Below, one piece after another: positions 1 through 5,540 of a stretch of 6,132 nucleotides of DNA. Position 1 is the stretch's first letter. The number at the start of each line of letters is the position of its first letter. The notes under the pieces were generated by a model. That model did not search any database. It was not told where the DNA came from and worked only from the letters and a program-made list of their open reading frames with translations. A program made the translations under genes and the position numbers. Origin of the DNA: Sulfitobacter sp. (GTDB lineage Bacteria; Pseudomonadota; Alphaproteobacteria; Rhodobacterales; Rhodobacteraceae); the NCBI GenBank assembly GCA_024636395.1, contig JAGXHD010000234.1, forward strand, positions 1-6,132, written 5' to 3'.

Positions 1-544
1 CCTGCGTCGCGGTGATCAACTCGAAAGTGGATTTATGCTGGCCTACGTGCAGGCCACAAATCATCGCGAAATAGGCCGTGGGAAAGCCCAGCTGGGAGAT
101 AATTTCGGGACTGCGGTCGGGGCGCAGATCGGCATAGTCGAGCACATGTCGGCACTGTGCGCGCAGCATGCTTTCCTCAGGGCGGGTGAGCGAGAGCGCA
201 TCACAGCCAGCCAGCGTCAGCCTGACGGTTTTTGCAGTCTCGTCGGCATGCCAGTTCATCTCGCGCAGAAAGTCGGAGACATAGAGCGATCCGCGGACCC
301 ATGTGGCGGAGCCTGCGAGATTGGCAGGATCGTTGAATTTGAGCTCTTCCGAGGTCAGCGCCTCCCCGTTCCCCGCCAAGTGGCGAAGTGCTTCCGCGCT
401 GGTTTGCAGGCCGGTTGTCGTCGTGCCGTTATAACCGCCTGGGTCATCGGCGCCGAGGAAGCCGCCGAGCCCCGTACCCAAGCCGCCCAGCCCACCAAGG
501 CCGCCGAGCCCCCCCAATCCACCAAGTCCGCCGTACTGTGACAT
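1..544 (-). CDS. Gly-Gly-Leu-repeat protein, possibly PAP2/vanadium-haloperoxidase-like (partial, C-terminus off window)
   Basis: The reading frame starts at ATG 544-542 and stays open to base 1, giving 181 residues with the C-terminus missing. A Shine-Dalgarno AAGGAA (complement of 551-556) lies 6 bases before the ATG. Residues 5-22 are six perfect Gly-Gly-Leu units, followed by a further Gly/Leu stretch to about residue 31. Residues about 45-181 look like a soluble, mostly helical domain with scattered Trp and Cys. The segment near 150-178 (DR.PEI..Q, then H..TFELI) recalls, from memory only, the helical part that precedes the catalytic motifs of bacterial PAP2/vanadium-haloperoxidase-like proteins. 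The diagnostic K-x6-RP and PSGH motifs would lie off the window, so this assignment is weak. It starts 14 bases after the stop of the regulator gene on the same strand and is probably co-transcribed with it. No signal peptide is evident; the Gly-Leu run is not a normal one because it lacks basic residues before it. Confidence 0.8.
   Translation of the reverse strand, partial: MSQYGGLGGLGGLGGLGGLGGLGTGLGGFLGADDPGGYNGTTTTGLQTSAEALRHLAGNGEALTSEELKFNDPANLAGSATWVRGSLYVSDFLREMNWHADETAKTVRLTLAGCDALSLTRPEESMLRAQCRHVLDYADLRPDRSPEIISQLGFPTAYFAMICGLHVGQHKSTFELITATQ
479..532 (-). repeat. Six tandem 9-bp units encoding Gly-Gly-Leu
   Basis: On the minus strand the pattern GGN-GGN-(C/T)T(G/C/T) occurs six times in a row and encodes residues 5-22 of the partial gene. 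The third positions vary between units (GGC GGA CTT, GGT GGA TTG, GGG GGG CTC and so on). The amino-acid pattern therefore seems to be maintained at the protein level rather than being a freshly expanded DNA repeat. Confidence 0.85.
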
Positions 545-558
545 AAAATATTCCTTGT

Positions 559-2202
559 TTATAAATTCATACCTGACGCAGACAGCGCCTCGATGACCCG
601 CTGGCCCGCCTTGTTGTCAGCGGACGGGTGGTTGCGTTTGTATTCGTCGATGTTGAAGGAGGGATGTCGGCGCATCAGATCCTCGACCGAGGCCCGCGCT
701 TCGGCGTGACGGCCCAGAAAGTGCAGCGCCGTGGTGCGGGTCCGCAGGGTCGAGAGGTGCCGATCGTTGACGGCCAGAGATCTGTCTGCGTGCAGCAATG
801 CGTTCTCGAAATCTTCTGCCGCGATGTAGGCAGTGCTGGCGAGGCTATCGTAGTAGTAGCCGAACGGATCGATCGGGGAGAGCTTTCGCGCGGTTTGCGT
901 GGCTCGGATCGCAGCGGCCCCATCATCCTGAAACGCCATGAGCGCTCCGCGCAGCAGCCAAGCGAGGCTCTCATTAGGATTGACGTCGAGGGCGGCGCCG
1001 TAGCGCGTTTCAGCAGTGTCCATCCGCTTGAGCAGATTGTTCTGGGCAAACCCGTCGATCGTGAGGCCGAAGCTGTTTTCAGGGTCCAGATCGAGGGCGC
1101 GGGCGGTGCAGCCGAGTGCCTTTTGCGTATCGTCGGTGCGGTCGGAGCTGAACCCTTTGAACACGCTGAGGACATACCATTTTCCCAGCCACGCGTGGGC
1201 CTCGGCGGTGTTGGGCATGCGGTTTTTTGCCTCGATCAGATATTCGCGTGATTGGATGAAGTCGCGCATTGGGCTGCGGTGCATCATGGAGACGCCCGCG
1301 ATGATCAGATTGTGGTCCTCGATCTGGGGCAGAGGGCGATCACGGACATAACGGATCGCTGAACTCGCAATGGAGCGGCCGATGGCCTGAATGACGTTTT
1401 CCAGCCTGCCTTGCAGATCCTCGCTGAAGCTGCACGCAGGGCAGGCCAGATGGCGGTTCCACAAGATATCGCCGCTGTGCGCGTCCACGAAATCGAAATC
1501 TGCGATCAATTCGCCGCCCTGTCGGCGCAGGGTGCCAGTCACGAGGTAGTCAATATCCAGCGTGGTCCGCACTTCGGCGATGTCGATCATCTTCTGAGCC
1601 ATTGTGCGGCTCGAAAGATGGGAGATCACGCTGAGCAGATTGGAGCGCGAGAGCGAGCGACAGGTCTCCTCCGCGACCCAATCCGCGAGGACGCGCAGAT
1701 CGGGATCATCACCGATGACACCGAGAGGCAGGGCCGTCACGCGAGGCCGTGATCTGCCGACGCGTGACAGCTTGTCGGTGGCGAACAGGTCAAGGATTGT
1801 GTCTGGCGCGCGGCGTGTCTCGATAACCCAATCCATAAAAGCGCGCTCGGTCACGTTTAGATCGCCGAGGAATGGCCCATCGCCCGGATTACCCAGATAG
1901 CGGACCCGCGTGAGATCAAGTTTGACATCCGTATTGGTCGTATGGATGAGCTTTTCGAAATGCGGGCCCATCTGCTTGCGCAGATCGGACAGGGCGCGGC
2001 GCAGGTTTTGATGGCCACTGTCATATCCGGCATAGCCCCAAAGCGTATTTTGAAGATAGGTGCGGGTACGTTGGCCCTGCGGTGCACTGGCCAGCATTGC
2101 CAACAGGGCGAGATGTTTGGCTCCCCGGATCTCTGTGGCGGTGCTGCCTGTCACGCGTGCCAAGCAGGTGCCAAACAATGATATTTCAAGCAGCTCCGCC
2201 AC
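559..2202 (-). CDS. SARP/CadC-like transcriptional regulator with TolB-like domain and TPR repeats
   Basis: The protein has 547 residues and is probably a cytoplasmic DNA-binding regulator; I see no membrane helix. Residues 1-100 form a winged-helix domain of the OmpR/SARP type, with the recognisable LWGYAGYDSGHQNLRRALSD stretch at about 54-73. Residues 111-131 (FLGDL...FMDWV..TRR) resemble the start of a bacterial transcriptional activator domain, which then stops short. Residues 153-251 match the TolB-N-like domain found in many proteobacterial regulators and adenylate-cyclase-associated proteins (PRVTALPLG, then DYLVTGTLRR, then DAHSGDILWNR). Residues about 330-515 are TPR-like helical repeats, including ALDLDPEN, ALDVNPNE and LSPIDPFGYY. 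No cyclase catalytic domain is present. A CPAC motif (254-257) sits just after the TolB-like domain. The GTG start is supported by GGGGGAGAG at the complement of 2207-2215. It heads a probable two-gene operon with the Gly-Leu-rich protein and is divergent from the two small genes to the right. Confidence 0.9.
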   Translation of the reverse strand: MAELLEISLFGTCLARVTGSTATEIRGAKHLALLAMLASAPQGQRTRTYLQNTLWGYAGYDSGHQNLRRALSDLRKQMGPHFEKLIHTTNTDVKLDLTRVRYLGNPGDGPFLGDLNVTERAFMDWVIETRRAPDTILDLFATDKLSRVGRSRPRVTALPLGVIGDDPDLRVLADWVAEETCRSLSRSNLLSVISHLSSRTMAQKMIDIAEVRTTLDIDYLVTGTLRRQGGELIADFDFVDAHSGDILWNRHLACPACSFSEDLQGRLENVIQAIGRSIASSAIRYVRDRPLPQIEDHNLIIAGVSMMHRSPMRDFIQSREYLIEAKNRMPNTAEAHAWLGKWYVLSVFKGFSSDRTDDTQKALGCTARALDLDPENSFGLTIDGFAQNNLLKRMDTAETRYGAALDVNPNESLAWLLRGALMAFQDDGAAAIRATQTARKLSPIDPFGYYYDSLASTAYIAAEDFENALLHADRSLAVNDRHLSTLRTRTTALHFLGRHAEARASVEDLMRRHPSFNIDEYKRNHPSADNKAGQRVIEALSASGMNL

Positions 2203-2206
2203 AGAT

Positions 2207-2215
2207 CTCTCCCCC
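2207..2215 (-). promoter_or_regulatory. Ribosome binding site deciding the GTG start of the regulator
   Basis: On the minus strand GGGGGAGAG lies 4 bases before GTG 2202-2200, with its GGAG core about 6-7 bases away. No in-frame ATG near the beginning of the conserved winged-helix region competes, so the GTG is taken as the start. Confidence 0.6.
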
Positions 2216-2258
2216 AGGATGACCCAACGTTAACATCATTAATTCAGGCTACAAAGTG

Positions 2259-2287
2259 CTTCACAGTTTTTTCACACACGTTTCATC
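2259..2287 (+). promoter_or_regulatory. Candidate SARP-type operator: three heptamers at 11-bp period
   Basis: The heptamers CTTCACA (2259-2265), TTTCACA (2270-2276) and TTTCATC (2281-2287) are direct repeats separated by 4 bases, so they recur every 11 bp. SARP regulators of the DnrI/ActII-ORF4 kind are known to bind direct heptamers with this one-turn spacing just upstream of a weak -10 box. A weak -10-like TAGGCT lies at 2299-2304, 31 bases before the ATG of the 66-residue gene. The repeats are seen directly; their role as the binding site of the adjacent regulator is inference. Confidence 0.4.
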
Positions 2288-2335
2288 CGCCAGATTGCTA
2301 GGCTTGAGGACAAGTGAGCAAAGCAGAGCAACTGG

Positions 2336-2536
2336 ATGCATAAGCCTATGCCGGACCCGCAGCGAGAAATCGAAGACCTCGTCGACTTTTACGACCGCTG
2401 GCCCGAATTAAGGGATGACATATGCAAGCTGCGAGCGGGAGAGATGGTTACAGCCGATCAAGCTGCCATCGTCCGCTGGATGGTATTCATGGTTGATCGC
2501 GTTGGACCATCTGATCTTGAACCGGAAGTGGAGTAA
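2336..2536 (+). CDS. Small acidic hypothetical protein (66 aa)
   Basis: I do not recognise this protein. It has 66 residues and is rich in Asp and Glu at both ends. Two likely helices are visible: about 10-34 (EIEDLVDFYDRWPELRDDIC) and 41-55 (DQAAIVRWMVFMVDRV). The second is amphipathic with exposed hydrophobics, suggesting a partner-binding helical hairpin rather than an enzyme. There is no signal peptide, Cys pair or catalytic motif. The ATG at 2336 has no clear Shine-Dalgarno; a second Met at residue 5 (2348) is possible. It is the first gene of a pair: its TAA is 4 bases before the next ATG, so translational coupling is likely. It is transcribed divergently from the regulator gene, behind the 11-bp-period repeats. 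Confidence 0.65.
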   Translation: MHKPMPDPQREIEDLVDFYDRWPELRDDICKLRAGEMVTADQAAIVRWMVFMVDRVGPSDLEPEVE

Positions 2537-2540
2537 TGGA

Positions 2541-3026
2541 ATGACTATTTTGACCCCGACACGGCGCTGGACACCCGAAGACCCGATGCATTGGACCCGC
2601 CGTGCCTATGGCCGGAAAGTGGTGCTTGAATCTGAAGGCGGTACGCTGTGCGCCTCTCTCGTCCCAGATAAAGCTGATGCACAGGTCTATGTCCGTGCAT
2701 CTGTGACGGGCCGAATGCTGGTGGAAATATTTTGCAACGGGCGGCAGATCATCAGCGAGCTCTTCTCTAACGAGGAACTTGATCTGTTTATCGATTTGGA
2801 GCCGTTTGCGGACCACTCGCGGACGGACATCGAGGTCCATTTTATCCCCGCCACCAACGGCACCGTGAGCATCAGCCGCGATGTGCAGGTGATCGGCAAG
2901 CGGGATACGATCTTTACGGTGAGCCCGGCCGAACGGCCCGTGCCGCAGCCCAGTTTTGCCATGCCGCCCGTCGTGCGCCCCGCGCAAACAGCTGGCGTTC
3001 TCTCGAAACTTCGGCTCCTCTTCTGA
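2541..3026 (+). CDS. Hypothetical protein, probably beta-rich with a Pro-rich tail (161 aa)
   Basis: I do not recognise this protein. The ATG at 2541 is preceded by GGAG (2530-2533) with a 7-base spacer, inside the end of the upstream gene. Residues about 22-125 alternate short hydrophobic strands with charged turns (KVVLESEGGTLCASL, AQVYVRASVTGRMLVEIFCN, RTDIEVHFIPATNGTVSISR). This is consistent with a small beta-sandwich or beta-barrel. Residues about 128-150 are rich in Pro and Ala, and the protein ends in a short basic-hydrophobic tail (LSKLRLLF). There is no signal peptide, so it is probably cytoplasmic. It forms a two-gene unit with the 66-residue protein. An earlier in-frame ATG at 2415 would overlap the 66-residue gene by over 120 bases and has no ribosome binding site, so it was not used. 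Confidence 0.7.
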   Translation: MTILTPTRRWTPEDPMHWTRRAYGRKVVLESEGGTLCASLVPDKADAQVYVRASVTGRMLVEIFCNGRQIISELFSNEELDLFIDLEPFADHSRTDIEVHFIPATNGTVSISRDVQVIGKRDTIFTVSPAERPVPQPSFAMPPVVRPAQTAGVLSKLRLLF

Positions 3027-3047
3027 CGAAAGGGGCAATCCGATTGC

Positions 3048-3079
3048 ACCGGCGGTCCGCAGTGATACGCTGCGCCGGT
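3048..3079 (+). other. Stem-loop just upstream of the kinase ribosome binding site
   Basis: ACCGGCG (3048-3054) pairs perfectly with CGCCGGT (3073-3079). Inside it CAG (3060-3062) can pair with CTG (3070-3072); alternatively CGCAG (3058-3062) can pair with CTGCG (3070-3074) as a competing hairpin. There is no following T-run, so it is not a typical intrinsic terminator. It ends 6 bases before the AGGAGG of the kinase gene. Confidence 0.3.
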
Positions 3080-3085
3080 CAGTGC

Positions 3086-3091
3086 AGGAGG
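3086..3091 (+). promoter_or_regulatory. Consensus ribosome binding site of the DgoK-like gene
   Basis: AGGAGG lies 8 bases before ATG 3100-3102. This fixes the start of the kinase gene at 3100 rather than at the in-frame ATG at 2956, which lies inside the preceding gene. Confidence 0.75.
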
Positions 3092-3099
3092 CTTTTGCT

Positions 3100-3966
3100 A
3101 TGTGGATTGCAGCGCTACGGCGCGGTGTGCGTTTGAACATTTGGGTGGATGACGCCGGGACGATAAGCGCCGCGAGTGCTACGCTCGAGGATGAAAGCCG
3201 CGTTCCGGAGCAACTGGTTGCGCTGATAGAGCCTTGGTTGAGCGAGGGTGCCGCCGTACCTGTGGTTTACGCGGGGATCGAGAGTGGCGCGTTTGCGCAG
3301 GTGCCCTGTGCGGTGCCGCCTTTGCAAAAGATTTCCAGTGCGGACGCGCGGATTGCACTTCATGCGTTGCCGTGCCTGTCGCAGGACCGCCCTGTGGACA
3401 TGATGCAGGGAGAGGAAGCCGCGATTGCCGGTTTTCTGACAGAAACGCCCGATTGGGATGGTGTGCTGTGTCTGCCCGGCGCCAGCACAAGATGGGCGCA
3501 CATCAGCGCTGGCGAAGTGGTGAGCTTTCGCAGCTTTCTGACGGGCGAGATGTTTGATCTGCTCTCGTGCCGTTCGAGCCTTCGGGCGGTAGCGGCGGGG
3601 CTGGGGTGGGACCCCGCCGCATTCGAAACGGCAGTATCCGATGCCCTATCGCGGCCCGAACGCTTTGCCTCTGAACTGGCGCAGTTCAATGCCAGCTTCG
3701 TCCTTGAGCGCACGGGATCCGCTGTGGCGAGGGCGCGGCTGATGGGCTGGCTCATCGGGATTGAGCTTGCGGCGACCCGACCCTATCGGCTGGGGCAGAA
3801 TGTGGCGTTGATCGGTAGTGGTGAATTGATGAAACACTACGCCACAGCGTTGCGCGCTCAAGGTGCCACGGCACCAGCGCATGCGGAGGAAGATTTGGCA
3901 GTGTTGGGTTTGCAAACCGCTTACCGCAAATGGCGCTATGCAGGCGAGGCCAGATTTATTCGGTGA
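3100..3966 (+). CDS. 2-dehydro-3-deoxygalactonokinase (DgoK) family protein with altered active-site motifs
   Basis: The protein has 288 residues, close to the usual length of about 290-300. DgoK phosphorylates 2-keto-3-deoxygalactonate with ATP in cytoplasmic galactonate catabolism. Family features visible are VDMMQGEEAAIAGFL (99-113, usual VMRGEETQ), GVLCLPGASTRW (121-132, usual PGTHxKW), VVSFRSFLTGEMFDLLS (140-156), LIGIELAATRPY (218-229) and ALIGSGELMKHYATAL (236-251). The N-terminal phosphate loop, normally I-A-x-D-W-G-(S/T), aligns without gaps to IAALRRGV (3-10), so Asp, Trp and Gly are all lost. The GSxxGWxxAPY region is also degenerate (GIESGAFAQVPC, 59-70). The fold assignment is secure; kinase activity on the usual substrate is doubtful. 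The stop overlaps the end of the convergent phosphatase gene by 11 bp. It follows the 161-residue gene after 73 bases, so read-through from that pair is possible. Confidence 0.85.
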   Translation: MWIAALRRGVRLNIWVDDAGTISAASATLEDESRVPEQLVALIEPWLSEGAAVPVVYAGIESGAFAQVPCAVPPLQKISSADARIALHALPCLSQDRPVDMMQGEEAAIAGFLTETPDWDGVLCLPGASTRWAHISAGEVVSFRSFLTGEMFDLLSCRSSLRAVAAGLGWDPAAFETAVSDALSRPERFASELAQFNASFVLERTGSAVARARLMGWLIGIELAATRPYRLGQNVALIGSGELMKHYATALRAQGATAPAHAEEDLAVLGLQTAYRKWRYAGEARFIR

Positions 3967-4717
3967 CGCCGAGCCGTACCTGAAGCCGGGATAATACCTC
4001 GGTTGGTACGGCGATATGATCAAAATACCCCATGAAAGAGCCGTAATTCCCATCAATGTGATCGAGCAACCCGGCCATGGCGCTCGCCGGGCTTTCGAGG
4101 AATGTGGCATAGGCTTCGACATCACCGCCCCCTGCGCGAGCATTGGTCAGAAATTCTGCGACCAGATCAGGAATCAGCGTCTCGGTCAGCGCATAATCGG
4201 CGATAATGTCGGTGTGTGAAACGCCAGCTAGCCCCAGCAACAGCGCAGCGATGATGCCGGTGCGGTCCTTGCCGGCGGTGCAATTGAACAGCACGGCGCC
4301 CTCGCGCACGCGGGCAATCCGCTCCAGAATGCCGCAGATCGCGGGTCCCCGTGTCTCGATCGCGGTGAGATACATCGCCAGCAGGGGATGGCCGTCCGGG
4401 GGAATATCGATTTCTGCCAGCGCTGCGGGCGAGAGCGCATCGAACAGCGGCAGGTTGACCCATTCGACGCCACGCTGCCGCGCAAGACGGCTGGGCGCAT
4501 CTCGCACTTCGCGCGCAGTACGCAGGTCCACGACCATCCGCAATCCTTCAAAATGCAGGCGCTCGGGCTCTCCATCGTCGAGGCGGTGCAGGCAATCGCC
4601 GCGAAGAAACCGCCGCCACGGCACCGCTGTGCCTTGCGCGGTCCGATAGCCGCCGAGATCGCGGACATTATGGGTGCCACGCAGGACAATGTGACGGGAA
4701 GGTTGCGATGTAGTCAT
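3956..4717 (-). CDS. Tyrosine-protein phosphatase, Y_phosphatase3 (MptpB-like) family
   Basis: The protein has 253 residues, usual for this family of cytoplasmic protein or phosphoinositide phosphatases. Hallmarks in order are NVRDLGGY (17-24), DLRTARE (64-70), the P-loop CTAGKDRTG (146-154) with catalytic Cys146 and Arg152, and ADYALTE (173-179). The residue before the Cys is Asn145; most members have His there, and the codon AAT differs from a His CAT by one base. Substrate cannot be told from sequence. The chosen ATG at 4717 begins 16 residues before the first conserved motif. A TTG at 4753 would add 12 poorly conserved residues, and neither start has a good Shine-Dalgarno. The gene is convergent with the kinase gene (11-bp overlap of 3' ends) and divergent from the dehydrogenase across 92 bases. 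Confidence 0.9.
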   Translation of the reverse strand: MTTSQPSRHIVLRGTHNVRDLGGYRTAQGTAVPWRRFLRGDCLHRLDDGEPERLHFEGLRMVVDLRTAREVRDAPSRLARQRGVEWVNLPLFDALSPAALAEIDIPPDGHPLLAMYLTAIETRGPAICGILERIARVREGAVLFNCTAGKDRTGIIAALLLGLAGVSHTDIIADYALTETLIPDLVAEFLTNARAGGGDVEAYATFLESPASAMAGLLDHIDGNYGSFMGYFDHIAVPTEVLSRLQVRLGVTE

Positions 4718-4748
4718 GTACGGTGAACTAGCGCGGGCGGGGGAGGGG

Positions 4749-4777
4749 TTCAAGAAGCCAGCGCGTCACTTTAGGAT
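4749..4777 (+). promoter_or_regulatory. Possible promoter of the dehydrogenase gene
   Basis: TTCAAG (4749-4754) and TAGGAT (4772-4777) are separated by 17 bases, and TAGGAT matches four of six positions of the usual -10 box. Transcription would start near 4784, leaving a leader of about 25 bases with GAAGGGA (4796-4802) as the ribosome binding site. The -35 match is weak, so this is a tentative call. Confidence 0.3.
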
Positions 4778-4809
4778 ATCGCGGAGGCACGACTCGAAGG
4801 GAATGTGAG

Positions 4810-5535
4810 ATGCAGAAGGTAGCAGTGGTAACTGGAGCAGCGGGAGGCATGGGCCGGGCGATTGTCGCGCGTCTGATCGCGGACGGCATGAAGGTGATCG
4901 GGCTCGATATCGATGCGGAGGGGTTGGACACGCTGGCACAGGACGCGGCCTTCACCGGGATCGTGACGGATCTGACCAGCAGTGCCGCTATCGCTGAGGC
5001 TTTTGCGCATATTGCGCAGGCCCATAGTGGTGTTGATGCCTTGGTCAACAATGCCGGCACTTGCTTCATGTCGGAATTCCCGGATATTCCCGAGGCGGAA
5101 TTCGAGCGGCAGATGGCGCTGAATTTCTCCGGAGCGTTCCATTGCTGTCAGGCCGCGATCAAACTGATGGAGGGCCGCGACGGCGTGCGCAAGATCGTCA
5201 ACATTTCGTCCAACGGTGCCTACAATTTCGATGCGTTTGATCCCCCGCATTACAGAGCGTCGAAAGCGGCGCTTGATACGCTGACGAAAGATCTCGCGCG
5301 CCGCTATGCTACAAAGAAGATTGCGGTCAATTCGATTGCGCCGGCCATGACGGAAACGCCGCTCTTCGGTGTGGTGAGCGCAGAGGTGCTGGAAAAGGCC
5401 ATCGCGCAGATGCCTCACGGGCGTGCGATGCAGCCAGAGGAGATCGCTGCATGGGTTGGTTTTCTGATCTCGCCCGCTGGCGATATCTCCAGCGGAAACG
5501 TGATCATTCTCAATCAGGGGCGCGATGTGCGCTAG
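4810..5535 (+). CDS. Short-chain dehydrogenase/reductase (classical SDR), probably NAD(H)-dependent
   Basis: The protein has 241 residues, a standard classical SDR length, and is a soluble cytoplasmic oxidoreductase. Visible motifs are TGAAGGMG (8-15) for dinucleotide binding, Asp33 at the end of the second strand (GLDID), which favours NAD over NADP, Asp54, NNAG (80-83), Asn105, Ser134, and Tyr148-x3-Lys152 (YRASK). The usual Pro-Gly after the sixth strand is Pro178-Ala179. All catalytic residues are present, so it should be active. The substrate cannot be deduced: sugar, hydroxy-acid and steroid-like alcohol dehydrogenases share this pattern. The ATG is supported by GAAGGGA at 4796-4802. 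Its neighbours are a divergent phosphatase and a convergent lactonase that ends 5 bp away; a galactose- or aldose-dehydrogenase role is only suggested by the DgoK-like gene nearby. Confidence 0.93.
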   Translation: MQKVAVVTGAAGGMGRAIVARLIADGMKVIGLDIDAEGLDTLAQDAAFTGIVTDLTSSAAIAEAFAHIAQAHSGVDALVNNAGTCFMSEFPDIPEAEFERQMALNFSGAFHCCQAAIKLMEGRDGVRKIVNISSNGAYNFDAFDPPHYRASKAALDTLTKDLARRYATKKIAVNSIAPAMTETPLFGVVSAEVLEKAIAQMPHGRAMQPEEIAAWVGFLISPAGDISSGNVIILNQGRDVR

Positions 5536-5540
5536 GGGCG

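Noticed and set aside
35..541. Plus-strand open frame of 168 codons opposite the Gly-Gly-Leu gene
   Set aside because: It is antisense to a frame with a good ribosome binding site and ordered repeats, has no such site itself, and its protein resembles nothing and is rich in residues typical of GC-rich shadow frames.
628..1251. Plus-strand open frame of 207 codons inside the regulator gene
   Set aside because: It lies fully antisense to conserved TPR coding sequence and has no recognisable protein features.
2956..3099. Longer kinase start at ATG 2956
   Set aside because: The extra 48 residues overlap the previous gene, resemble no DgoK sequence, and AGGAGG is placed for ATG 3100.
2487..3140. 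Minus-strand open frame of 217 codons opposite the 161-residue gene and the kinase start
   Set aside because: The plus-strand genes have better starts, ribosome binding sites and tight spacing; the minus-strand protein is His/Arg-rich and typical of a shadow frame.
4718..4753. TTG start extending the phosphatase by 12 residues
   Set aside because: No Shine-Dalgarno precedes it and the extension is a low-complexity Pro/Ser/Ala stretch; ATG 4717 already gives the normal family length.
5536..5540. A terminator between the convergent dehydrogenase and lactonase genes
   Set aside because: Only 5 bases separate the stops and no stem followed by a T-run is visible around them.
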